64,000 nucleotides of DNA, from positions 865,193 through 929,192 of the forward strand of contig JAJVDF010000361.1 of the NCBI GenBank assembly GCA_022410635.1, read 5' to 3'. The DNA comes from Tretioscincus oriximinensis (Eukaryota; Chordata; Lepidosauria; Squamata; Gymnophthalmidae). Below, in pieces: positions 21,948 to 31,830 of the stretch. The notes beneath the pieces are model-generated. The model saw only the letters and a program-made list of their open reading frames with translations, did not search any database and was not told where the DNA came from. How positions within the stretch are numbered: position 1 is the stretch's first letter; each line of letters starts with the position of its first letter. The position numbers and the translations under genes are program-made.

Positions 21948-22721
21948 TATAAGGTGCTTTGAGTCCCTCCAAGTTCAGTCCCTCCTTCCTTCTCCTTTTC
22001 CTTCTCCTCTTCTTCTTTCTTTTGAATATCCATTATCTGTCTATGAAATTATGTGAGTATGATGTTTGGAAAGCAGTGTTTTGTTGTGATGGTGTTTTTC
22101 CAAGTGGAAGATGAAGACTGAACCAGCAACTCCCAGACACTCCCTAAAAATGCAGCATTATAACATAGTTCTGTTAACTGCAAATATTTAAAGCCGAAGC
22201 TTAAGGATAGGCTAGATACTATTACTTTTCTTGATTTCGTTGCATTTTCCAACATTCCCCCTCCCCTTGAACCTCAATCATTTTACACTCTCTGTCCTGC
22301 AAGGCTGAATAACCTTTGGAAGATTCCATTTTTGGAAAAAAAAACAGCTTATCAGCAGTTTTTTGATGTTACGAGGATCCTTCAGTCAGCAGCAATGTCA
22401 CCTGGAGCATTAAAAAGTCTAAGCACTGAGTGTTTGCACGTCTTTGGGCAAATCTGGTCTCGTTAAATTCAACCTCAACAACTTTCTCCTCTCCCCTCCC
22501 TCCCCCCTTGAAATTAGCTAAAGGGTATCACAAAGTAACTAGATCTATTCTTGTACCCAGGAATGAAGTCATTGTCAGTTTCTAGAAAAGTGAAATCTCT
22601 GTAAAACTATGCCTACTGTCCAGATGAAAAAAAAATGGTTCGCTTTGCTGTTTTATACATTTATTAGAGGAATTAAACCACTGCCCTTAGGGATATAGTG
22701 AGCTCTATGCAGTGGGCTTAA
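21948..22721. other. No gene seen (21948-22721)
   Basis: Unique-looking sequence with short CT-rich stretches (21980-22022 and 22487-22506). No coding evidence. Confidence 0.4.
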
Positions 22722-22816
22722 TTCTTCTTCTTCTTCTTCTTCTTCTTCTTCTTCTTCTTCTTCTTCTTCTTCTTCTTCTTCTTCTTCTTCTTCTTCTTCT
22801 TCTTCTTCTTCTTCTT
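22722..22816 (+). repeat. (TTC)n microsatellite abutting an assembly gap
   Basis: About 31 perfect TTC repeats running directly into undetermined bases. The true array is probably longer. Frames read through it as polyleucine, polyglutamate or polyarginine are artefacts. Confidence 0.95.
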
Positions 22817-23285
22817 NNNNNNNNNNNNNNNNNNNNNNNNNNNNNNNNNNNNNNNNNNNNNNNNNNNNNNNNNNNNNNNNNNNNNNNNNNNNNNNNNNNN
22901 NNNNNNNNNNNNNNNNNNNNNNNNNNNNNNNNNNNNNNNNNNNNNNNNNNNNNNNNNNNNNNNNNNNNNNNNNNNNNNNNNNNNNNNNNNNNNNNNNNNN
23001 NNNNNNNNNNNNNNNNNNNNNNNNNNNNNNNNNNNNNNNNNNNNNNNNNNNNNNNNNNNNNNNNNNNNNNNNNNNNNNNNNNNNNNNNNNNNNNNNNNNN
23101 NNNNNNNNNNNNNNNNNNNNNNNNNNNNNNNNNNNNNNNNNNNNNNNNNNNNNNNNNNNNNNNNNNNNNNNNNNNNNNNNNNNNNNNNNNNNNNNNNNNN
23201 NNNNNNNNNNNNNNNNNNNNNNNNNNNNNNNNNNNNNNNNNNNNNNNNNNNNNNNNNNNNNNNNNNNNNNNNNNNNNNNNNNNNN
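22817..23285. other. Assembly gap, 469 undetermined bases
   Basis: Consecutive n characters between the (TTC)n array and a pyrimidine-rich tract; the true length is unknown. Confidence 0.99.
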
Positions 23286-23447
23286 TCCCTTCTCTTCCTT
23301 CTCCCCTCTTTCTCCTATGCTCCATCCTCTCTCCCCCACTCCCTCTCTCTCTCCTGTCCTACTCCCCTCTCTTCCTTATGTCCTCTTTCCCACCTTCCCT
23401 TCCCCTCCCCTTTCTTCCTCCACATCCCACTACTCCTCTTCCTCATC
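23286..23447 (+). repeat. Pyrimidine-rich tract after the gap
   Basis: Nearly all C and T for about 160 bases (for example TCCCTTCTCTTCCTTCTCCC), with few purines. It probably belongs to the same low-complexity region as the TTC array across the gap. Confidence 0.8.
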
Positions 23448-23505
23448 GCAGCCAGATGTCCAATCTGCTTGAGGAACTCAAATGCTCTTCAGTCCATTCA
23501 TGAAT

Positions 23506-23675
23506 CACAGAATCATAGAATTATAGAGTTGGAAGGGACCTCCAGGGTCATCGGGTCCAACCCGNTGCTCAATACAGGATTCATTAAACCATCTCAAACA
23601 GATGACTGTCCAGTTTCTGTTTGAAGACTTCCAGTGAAGGTGAACTCACAACCTTGTGTAAACCTGCTTCACTGG
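23506..23675 (-). mobile_element. CR1 3' end, second subfamily
   Basis: The plus strand shows AATCACAGAATCATAGAATT and ATAGAGTTGGAAGGGACCTC, the reverse complement of the ATTCTATGATTCT CR1 terminus known from birds and reptiles. It continues through CAATACAGGATTCATTAAAC and into the C-terminal coding remnant. It is related to 30963-31830 and 47781-48115. Confidence 0.8.
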
Positions 23676-23738
23676 TTTAACTATGTGTAGAGCACAAAGA
23701 CCCTGCATATGTCCCTGGCATGGAACAATGTTGGGCCA

Positions 23739-24090
23739 GGGGAAGGAGAGGGGGAGAAAAAGGAAGAGAGGATTGGTTAAGGGGGAAAGGAGGAATGGGG
23801 AGTGGGAGAGCTGGAGTGAATTGGAGAAGAGACAAGAGGGCAGCAGGAGGTGAGGACAGAAGAGGAAGAGGAAGAAGGAGGGAGGAGAGAAGACAAGAAG
23901 AGGGGGGCTTTAGAATTGAAGCAGCCAATGGGACTCTGCAGCAGCTGCTTTGAGGTTCTCCCTTCCTCCTCTTGGATGGTGAGAAGGGGAAGGGAGAAGG
24001 GGGTAGCACTGGGAGGGGTGGGAGAAAAGGGGGTAGCACTGGTGGGGGGGGAGAAGGAGGGAGGGTCACAGGGATGATCCAGTAGCACAA
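23739..24090 (+). repeat. Purine-rich (GA/GGA) low-complexity tract
   Basis: Dominated by GGAGA, GGGAAAGG and GAAGAGG strings, interrupted by about 60 mixed bases near 23915-23975. It has the opposite strand bias to the tract at 23286-23447, with a CR1 piece between them. Open frames here arise from the absence of stop codons in GA-rich DNA. Confidence 0.75.
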
Positions 24091-24600
24091 CAAGGCATTT
24101 TGGCCACCCGGGCACCACTGAAACACTTCGGAAGAGCATTGGAGCTCCAATGGTGACTCAAGTCCCCTGCCTGGGAGGTTGGGGAAGGGTTGGTGGGCCA
24201 GGGGAGGGGAGAAGGGTGGGAGTAGGCCTGATCCCAGGGCTCTACTACTGGAAGCACCCAATGGTTTTCAGGTGTTTTCCAGTAATGGAGGCTGCAGCCT
24301 GCAATCTTCGTCACCGCCTGTCCCTGCCTTCCCACTCCATTCCAGAATAGGTTCAATCCCCAGGAAGTGGGACAATGTGTCTGCCACGTTGGCCTTGGCA
24401 CTGCCCTTTCTGCCATCATGGGTGGTGGTAGCAACGATTCTGACCCCTACTGGGGCACACCTGGGCACCAGCGGGGACTCAAGGCCCCTGCCTGGGGTTG
24501 GGCGAGGCCACTTTTGCTGGCTGGAGTCACCTGCTGCAACTGAGAGAATGGGCCGGGACCGTACGCAAAATGATGTCACAGTCTACTGGCTCGTTTGAGG
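24091..24600. repeat. GC-rich segment with two diverged internal repeats
   Basis: The strings GGGCACCA...GACTCAAGTCCCCTGCCTGGGA (around 24108-24175) and GGGCACCAG...GACTCAAGGCCCCTGCCTGGGG (around 24463-24500) are related, about 320 bases apart. The segment is much richer in GC than its surroundings. Frames of 103-139 codons lie on both strands but show no domain, and I do not call a gene. Confidence 0.5.
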
Positions 24601-26164
24601 TTTATTTTATAGGATCAGTTCTGAGAAGCATAACAAAGTTAATAATCAGATTCATAATAAGANCATGTTATAAAAATGTAGCATTTAAAATTCATTTTGA
24701 AAACAATCACAATCACCTTCAATCTTTTTAAAAACCAATAAATCTAACGCAACAATAAAAAGTAAACCAAAGACAGCAAAAATATTAAAATAAGGGCTTT
24801 AAACCCTTGAATATTCAGCAACCAACCAGACATCCTTGAGAATGCCATTTTATGCTCTTTCAGCTCAAGTAGTAGCACTTTCATCAGTTGTTTCACCACA
24901 GCTCTGAATAGACGTCCAAACAGAAAAATTAAAAAGTACTTTCTTCATTCCTACCTAGTCACTATTTTTCTTTTTTAATGAATTTTTCTCTTCTTTGTGA
25001 ACATTTGAACATTCCATAGAGATTGTAAGAATAATGGTAATGGCCTTGCTCGCCTTGACCCTGGATTTAGTTATAAATCAAAAACTTATAGACTTCCTAA
25101 AAGAGTGCGGAAATCCCATTCATGTTCTAGTTTCTTTAAAAAAAAAACAAGCAAAGTGATTTATTTCAGTGCAGATATTTGATATACTCACAATGTTTAA
25201 CGCCAGTAACTGACAGTTTTATATTTTATATTATATAAAAGTCACAGATGTCGTTGCACAAGGATTTTCCCCNAGTGATTTGATTCAGAGACAAAGCTAG
25301 TCTTTGAGAATTAAATGAAGTGGATAACAATACTTGGAAGTAAAATCTTGAATTTTTCTGGGTTGGCATATGTAGTAGGAGAGAGAGAGTATATGTTCCT
25401 GAGTCATAACAAAAATCTTAAGCAAAAAATACCAACCATGTATACCTCTCCCACATGGATCTATTCTACATATTGCGCTCTATCATAATTTACATTATTT
25501 GGACATGTCGATATAGCATGTTCTTGAAGAATTGATCACTATTCTAGCAGGGTTCATAAGAATTTAATTCCAAATACACTACATCCTTTTATTGCATGAG
25601 TTGCAATCTGCCAGAACAGATTAACTATTATTCAATTTACCAATTGAGACTATTCCTCATCAAATGCATTTCTACAATCTCTGAAGATGTTTCTTCAGTT
25701 GCTAAAGATGAAGGGCAGTGAAGGCTAAGGTTTCTGTTAGTTTGAGATGGATTGGGCTTTGAGTGTATTCGCTTGTATATCATACTCTATGTCTTTACTG
25801 CAGATGGTATCTGGATAGCTGGATTTCTAAGTGTATGCAGAATGGTGCTGAAGATATATGGGTGTAGATATAGCTCTTTTAGTTTTTGTTATATGTAGCA
25901 CATCCCCCTTTTTTGCTGCAGAAGCTTGGGGAGTGTTTGCAGTGATATGGCAAAGAAGGATCAAAAGCATGATGGTAGCAAGACAGAAGCCTTTGCAGAG
26001 AAAAAGGAACAGAAGAGGAAGGTTGTCCAACATCTAAAGAAGCACAAGTTTGTGTTTTGTTTCAAATTACAATTTACTCAAATTGATTCTACATTTAAGT
26101 CCAACATGAACTTTTGGAAGGATAATAGGATGATTCAATTTTGCATGTGAATCAAGAACTGTAA
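24601..26164. other. No gene seen (24601-26164)
   Basis: AT-rich and unique-looking. Small frames at 25827-26033 and 25926-26150 overlap on opposite strands and lack features. Confidence 0.4.
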
Positions 26165-26262
26165 CTGGCCCAAGGGTCACCTAGGGGAGAAGTGTGAAAT
26201 TGAATCAGGAGACTATCAGGATAAGAGTCCAACACTCTAACCATTACACCAAACTATTATAT
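26165..26262 (-). mobile_element. Sauria SINE head fragment
   Basis: On the minus strand it reads GTGTAATGGTTAGAGTGTTG (A box region), GACTCTTATCCTGATAGTCT, CCTGATTCAATTTC (degraded B box) and GTGACCCTTGGGCC. It is the tRNA-like head plus the first part of the body. Confidence 0.7.
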
Positions 26263-26448
26263 TTGCATTCTGTTCAATACTGATGCTCATGCAAATAATT
26301 GTATATGAGATAGTCCTACGAAATAAATACTGCTCACTTTGGATTATTCATGCAGAGAAAATAAAAGGTGACCTCCCAACCTGGTCTGACTTCATGGTAA
26401 TCACAAGAGAGTTTCATACCATCTTGCTCAAGTTAAGACTAAGTATCA

Positions 26449-26576
26449 AGCATCTGAAGAAGTACATGTGTCTATGAAAGCTTATGCCACCCATGTTTCT
26501 CAAGTTAGTCTCAAAGTACTGCTAGCTCTTTTGCTGGACTTTCTACTAGACTAACATGGCTATTTCTCTGAAATTG
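26449..26576. mobile_element. Palindromic DNA element family (AGTCCAGCAAA type), half copy
   Basis: Reads TCTGAAGAAGTACATGTGTC, TATGAAAGCTTATGCCACCC, TTAGTCTCAAAGTACTGCTA and CTGGACTTTCTACTAGACTA, ending TATTTCTCTGAAATTG. It matches the right half of the palindrome at 55701-55925 and, less closely, the element at 60908-61098. Such 'agcttatgc...gttagtctc' palindromes are widespread in sauropsid genomes; the superfamily is not assigned. Confidence 0.6.
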
Positions 26577-28074
26577 ACTATCAAGCTCTGTATCTCTTGT
26601 GTCCATTTCATCCTTCTGCCTGGGTTTTCCCAGATAGTGTGACAGCAGACTCCTACTTGCTTGCCAGTTCTATACCTACCAATGCAGATTCACCCTAATA
26701 AAGAGCTCAGTTAAATGATAAAACTGTTCATCCAAGGCAATCTGTAGTTTTACAATCTATACTAGCAAAAGAGCAAGTATAAGTTTTTCTCCCGCTTCTC
26801 AGGTTTTACTGCTAAACTGGAAATTCCATAAAAATAACTTGCATCCACAATATTTACATTTTGATTGCAACATCTTAATTCCTTGCTGTTTCTACAGAAC
26901 TAGAACTATTTTAAAGCTTAAACCTTTCCTTAAAAAATATGCAACATATTTGAATCGAACTATTCGGACATGCTTGCTCAAAGTTTTGTTCTCTTTCTGC
27001 AAAAATATCTACTCAAATGTTCAAGTGGTATTTTAATANATCTTGTCTTGCATTTATTTCTCTCCAGTGAATGCTTTATTAGTGCTTCTCATTGTCTTGC
27101 TTGCCTGATTTATTCTCCCGGATTTAAACAAGCCAAAAGTACACCTTATGCTACTGCAGAAGCAATTTTTATTTTTTGAAGGTTAATCCAACTCAGCAGG
27201 ATTTAGGGATGGCACTCTTCCTTGGTCGTAGGCATGTTGGCTCAGGCCAGACAGCTGTTTGGACACTCTCCATTGGGAATCTTGCCCTCAACACCCACAG
27301 TTGATGCACATACATGGTCTACTGGCTGCTTACTTCCGTACCCATCTGTTCAGATGGCATGCTGCCTACTCACAAGTTCGCTGGAACCTTGCCCTTAGTT
27401 TGTAGGTGCCAGGCAATGATGGTTTAGTTGGGCAGCCTGGAAATTTTTGAAAGTGATCACTTTTTCTTCTGCAGGAAGTCCTACCTCAATGCACGATTAC
27501 AATGAATGCCTAACCAAATTTTCCAACTGCTGCACACTTAACAGGGCATTCAGAAACAAGTGATTTATTATTTAAGAGCTTTATAGCATAACTTTCTAAT
27601 TTACAAATAGATAAAGGGAAAAGATCGAAGCGATTAATATGATAAGGGTACTGGAAGAGGAAAGCTTCCTGATTACCTGAAATTAAGGCATTTTTGGAAG
27701 AAGTAGCAAAAATAAATTCTATTGTGTTTGAACTATTTGAATAATTTAAACTATTATCATGCACAAAGATCTTACAGGTAACCGATACATATCATGGGGG
27801 GGATCAAATCAAAATGATGCTATTCATAAGCATAAACATTCATAAACATGCCATTTGTAAGCATTCAGCAAAAGAGCTACTGATGAGAGTTTTCAATGAT
27901 CAAAAAAGTACAATATTTAAAAACATTGAAATAAAAGCTGATTGTTTCTCCCTTTAACTTATCATTGAAGGGGAGTGCCTTGTATAAAATTCTGCTTTAG
28001 TTCATTCAGGGACTTGGAATAAAAATGTTTATTTATAACACCTCTTACACCAAAGGACAGCTCACATACCTTTT
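26577..28074. other. No gene seen (26577-28074)
   Basis: No coding evidence. The 25 bases at 27422-27446 recur exactly at 28188-28212, inside the third hairpin element. Confidence 0.4.
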
Positions 28075-28179
28075 TTGCTTTCTCCACAACAGACACTGTG
28101 AAGTAGGCAGGGCTGAGAGAGTTCCAAGGTCACCCAGCTGACTTCGGGGAAGAGCGTTAAATTGAAATGTAAGACTAAA
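28075..28179 (-). mobile_element. Sauria SINE, body part (split by a hairpin element)
   Basis: The plus strand shows CTTTCTCCACAACAGACACT, GGGCTGAGAGAGTTCCAAGG and TCACCCAGCTGAC, the reverse complement of the SINE body. It stops at GTAAGACTA, where the hairpin element begins, and resumes at 28374 with GACTACCAGATAAGAGTCC. Confidence 0.7.
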
Positions 28180-28373
28180 TAGGCTGAGTTTAGTTGGGCA
28201 GCCTGGAAATTTCTTGGGAGGGTTGAAAANCTGGCGGTTTTGGGGTGCCTCCCAGTTTTTTCTGAGGAAATTCTTTTCAAAAAAAAATTTCTTTTTTTTT
28301 TCTCAGAAAAAAACAGGAGGCACCCCAAACACGGGTTTTCAACCCCCCCAAAAGGGGTCATCTGGTCAGCCTA
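28180..28373. mobile_element. Hairpin element family (TAGGCTGA palindromic MITE), copy 3
   Basis: A 194-bp member. The right arm on the minus strand reads TAGGCTGACCAGATGACCCC, GAAAACCCGTGTTTGGGGTG and CCTCCTGTTTTTTTCTGAG. The left arm keeps TAGGCTGA, but the next bases are replaced by the 25-base string also found at 27422-27446, before returning to GGGAGGGTTGAAAA and TTTTGGGGTGCCTCCCAG. It is inserted in a Sauria SINE; GACTA occurs on both sides (28173-28177 and 28374-28378), with two extra A bases at the left. Confidence 0.8.
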
Positions 28374-28415
28374 GACTACCAGATAAGAGTCCAACAATCT
28401 TAACAGTTAAGCAAA
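28374..28415 (-). mobile_element. Sauria SINE, head part (split copy)
   Basis: GACTACCAGATAAGAGTCCA and AACAATCTTAACAGTTAAGC continue the SINE interrupted by the hairpin element, in the same orientation as 28075-28179. Confidence 0.65.
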
Positions 28416-28733
28416 ATAAACATAAATAAATTTATAATCTTCTCTTCACCAAAAGAACAGGGCATAATTTATACAGTATGTAACACTCCCTTTCAGAGGA
28501 TGTATACATCAAAGGCCTGGANTAAGAGATACATTTTAACCAGGCCCTAAACCATAATTATATGGCAAATCTTCAGGGAGAGACTATTTTTAACCTTGAG
28601 GGCCACAACTGGAACGGCCTTCCTGTGCATCCCTAATCTTATTTTATAATAGCTAAGACTGCAGCTAAATACAGATAAAAGGCAGCTAGAAGTCACCCAG
28701 GAGCTGAGCTGTATTGTTCCTTCTCTAGTCTAA
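28416..28733. other. No gene seen (28416-28733)
   Basis: No recognised feature. GGCCTGGA-TAAGAGATACAT near 28514 could be an old repeat, but I cannot assign it. Confidence 0.35.
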
Positions 28734-29170
28734 GGCTCGATCCCCATGTTCTATTTCCTGTGCTTTGGAGGTGATTTTACCTTCTGTCTGCCCCATAAAA
28801 CCATGCATGTCCAACATTCCACATGCTCTAAAGGTCTTTATTGCAGCGTAAATAGCCACTGCATATAATGCAATTTAGCAGCATCCATTTTGTAAAGTCT
28901 AAAAGAAAAGCTGCCTCAGAGCTTCAGTTTGCAAACCGTAAAATGTTTATTGGCTCCTGTTTAGTAGAGATGGTCTGGGAATTATATGGAGGCTTGCANA
29001 GAGTTCTGGGGCTTGTAGTCAGGCAAGTGCAGCAATGATTTCTGGTGCTTGTGATGTCACGAGAATTAGCAGGATGAGTCGAGGACAGGGAGGGAACTGC
29101 GTGGAAGATTGAAGGTAAATGAGGACATACTTGTGAATGGGTTGCCTCGCTTTTTTAAAAATCTGCAGTC
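28734..29170. mobile_element. ~435-bp DNA element with TAA target duplication, copy 1
   Basis: TAA lies at 28731-28733 and again at 29171-29173. Between them is a 437-bp sequence that aligns along its length with 39496-39927. Shared strings include CCCCATGTTCTATTTCCTGT, GCTTTGGAGG, TTTACCTTC, TAAAGGTCTTT, TTGTAGTCAGGCAAGTGCAG and TTCTGG. The ends are short imperfect inverted repeats: GGCTCGATCCCC at the left, and GACTGCAGATTT when the right end is read on the other strand. A 3-bp target and G-rich start fit PIF/Harbinger-type non-autonomous elements; this is inference. Confidence 0.65.
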
Positions 29171-29173
29171 TAA

Positions 29174-30962
29174 GACTGTAATGCCAGAAGTCTAGGAAGT
29201 CCCAATTCCAGAGTAAAAAGAATGGTGTATAGTGTCAGCACCAAGATAATTCAATAATCAAGTCACTCATCCAATCTATATTGCACTTCCAGCCCCCATA
29301 GCAGGCATTCTGGCTGTAGGCTTTTGCTAGCAGTTAGGAAAATGGTTCTTTGGAGTCACATTAATTTCAGTGAGCTATTTATGTTCACCTGGAGAAAGTA
29401 GCACAGTTCTGCAAATAAGCCATCCCTTGTCTAACCCATTTACATAATCGAGATCTAAAAGATAGTGAATGGAGCTGCATACAGATCACTCTTGTTCAAG
29501 GACTTCCATAGGAAGAAATAGCCAACTATACCCACTAAAGAGGGGAGTGGGGAGAGCAGGAATAAGCCAATACTCCATTCTTCACACTTACTAATAGGAT
29601 ACAAAGCATAACAACCTGTGCCAGGATAATCTTTTTTTGCTTTCTTTTTTAAAATAAACTTTTTCATATTTCATGCTTAAATCTGTGCCACAGCACAGAT
29701 TTTTTTTAAAATTATTATTATTTTATTTATTTATTTATATTTCTACATCACCCCATATCTGAATGTCTCATGATGGTCAACAACAAAAAAGTCAATATAT
29801 TAAAACCAAATTAATGTATTAAAATAACAGCATCTGAGGGTAGGGAAGGGAGAGCAGTTTTTTCAGCCAAAACCCAGGTTAAAGAGTTGCATACTGTCAC
29901 CTGTTTCTTTCTGGGAATAAGGCATCCACATTAGGACAGTTTTCTCTAACCCAGTGCTACCTCCTCTCACTGGAAGCACAGGAAACCTCTGAAACTGCTT
30001 CTCAGCCTCATTCCTGTTTTCTTAATTTCCAGGAGAATCCTGCTGCATGGCATTCTACTGTCAATACTTCTTCCATAGATGCTACATGAAACTTTGCCAG
30101 AAAGAGTCCCCTAATCCTCCTGGTTCACCAGTGAACTTTGATGTCAATTTGGGCATATGCGTTCCCATACTCTGTTTTCTCCTGTGTTAATGGTGAATTG
30201 CAAGTGGGTTGGGACTGGCTGTTTCTGCACTTGTAGAAGTGTTTATGCACTTCTGCATCTTTACCTTTAACCTTTCTGAACTGCAGAGAGGAACTATTGC
30301 TGCTGCTCTTTTCTTAACTCAAATATAACATGAATTAAATTGTCCTGACCCCTTCTTTCACCATTGTGTTACTTTGACTAGGAACACTTAGACTGCAGAT
30401 TTTACAAAGCTCCTTAAGTGATTATCTCTCCCTCCATAATATTTAACCTGGAATTTAAATTGTTGAGAATTTCAATATTCTCATATTGGCAGAGAAAAAT
30501 AGGATTGTACTCTATATCTTTACTGTAATTTCAAAGAAGACATCCCTATAGAGATGAAAATGCTCTATGTAGAGCCCTTAGAGTCGAATTCCGACCACCA
30601 TAGATGACCTCCTAAATCAATTCAATAGTGTCACCTTTGCCATGAAATGGACTAACCTACTCTCAAGACAGTTGTAAACAGCATAATTGACATTTCTCTT
30701 ATGTGGAAATATAGAGGGGCTCTAGCAAATTTTCGCTTCAAAGAACCTTCTGACAGACAATTCAGAAATCCCTCTGAAACATCAGAAATACAACCAGAAG
30801 TCAATTGCTTTCATCCAACAGAGGATCATAATCTTATCACACATTTTCCAAGGTATAAATGTAACCAGGCCCCAAGTTCCACAAACAATGTCAGGAGGAG
30901 ATCTGATACTGTATAATGAAAGTTCAAAAAATAAAATTGCAGCCCTAATCCTTACATATTTT
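29174..30962. other. No gene seen (29174-30962)
   Basis: 1.8 kb of AT-rich unique-looking sequence. The short frames at 29455, 30701 and 30888 show no family features. Confidence 0.4.
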
Positions 30963-31126
30963 CATAGAATCATAGAGTTGGAAAGGACCTCAAGGGCCAT
31001 GGAGGCCAACCCTTGGTCAATGCAATATTCATTAAACCTTCCCAGACAGAAGGCAGTCCAGCTTCTGTTTGAAGGCTTCCAGTGAAGGTGAACTCACGAC
31101 CATCTGTGGCAAACTGTTCCATTTTA
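30963..31126 (-). mobile_element. CR1 3' end, second subfamily (3' part of a split copy)
   Basis: The plus strand has ATAGAATCATAGAGTTGGAA (reverse CR1 terminus). The minus strand encodes WNSLPQMVVSSPSLEAFKQK, the CR1 C-terminus. It stops at the TTA that starts the DNA element at 31127 and resumes at 31715. Confidence 0.8.
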
Positions 31127-31711
31127 GGCTGTATTCACTTTGGACTTTTAAAATGAAATGGAAAATGGAATTTTTCACTCTGTTTTGATCCCCCAAAGTC
31201 CCCATTGAACAGAAGTGACTGCTCACATCTGTCCCAGTGCAGGGCGGGGGGGGAGAAGAAGGCAAGGCAGTGGCGCTGCTGGTGGCAATGGGGATCTGNG
31301 TTGTTGAAGTACAAGACACAAAATTGTGACAAAATTGAACATTGACGATGCAGAATCACCACCTAACGCACAGCACAAATCTGTGATGTGCATCTTGAGC
31401 AACGCTTGAGATAGCTCATCTGGGAGATCGGGTTTCGAAGCCCTGTGTGGGACGTGGGGAGGGGTGAGCACCTTTCACTAGCCTGTAGCTCTAGCCAACC
31501 CAGCTATTCGAAAGCATGAATTGCAAGAAATTGCAACTGACTGCAAGTGGATACATGCGAACCACCACAGCCTGGTGGGGAAGATAGAATGTGAGCCTTC
31601 GGGCAAAATATATCCTTGTAAGCCGCTTTGAGTCCCTTTGAAAGGTGAGAAAAGCGGGGTATAAGAACCCAGTTCTTCTTATTATTATTAAGGCTCAATG
31701 CATCTGCAGCC
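31127..31711. mobile_element. Harbinger-like DNA element with TTA target duplication, containing a SINE
   Basis: TTA at 31124-31126 and 31712-31714 flank a sequence that begins GGCTGTATTCACTTTG and ends CAATGCATCTGCAGCC. The right end read on the other strand is GGCTGCAGATGCATTG. The CR1 coding remnant is continuous when this segment is removed, which supports the boundaries. A tRNA-derived SINE occupies 31405-31690, so the element alone is about 300 bases. It has no transposase frame. Confidence 0.65.
31405..31690 (+). mobile_element. tRNA-derived SINE (second family), copy 3, nested
   Basis: TAGCTCATCTGGGAGATCGG and GTTTCGAAGCCCTGTGTGGG show a head lacking about 23 bases of the tRNA-like part. 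The body matches the other copies up to AAGCGGGGTATAAGAACCCA and a (TTC/TTA)n tail. It was inserted into the DNA element at 31127-31711. Confidence 0.75.
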
Positions 31712-31714
31712 TTA

Positions 31715-31830
31715 GAAGGTTTTTGTCTGATATCTAATCTCATCTGATATCCCTTGCAGTTTCATCCCATTGTTTCTAGTCCTTCCATGTGCCAACGAGA
31801 ACAATGTTGATGATTTTGAACAATTTTGGT
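31715..31830 (-). mobile_element. CR1, upstream part of the split copy
   Basis: The minus strand encodes MRLDIRQK, which precedes the WNSLPQ block on the other side of the insertion. The plus-strand string TTGCAGTTTCATCCCATTGT matches the CR1 copy at 47781-48115 (CTGCAGTTTCATTCCATTGT). Confidence 0.7.

Noticed and set aside
22653..23503. Long open frames of 206-263 codons across the gap
   Set aside because: They consist of the translated (TTC)n repeat and undetermined bases; not genes.
23677..24598. Several 75-194 codon frames in the purine-rich and GC-rich segment
   Set aside because: Overlapping frames on both strands, low-complexity composition and no domain; open because GA/CT-rich DNA has few stop codons.
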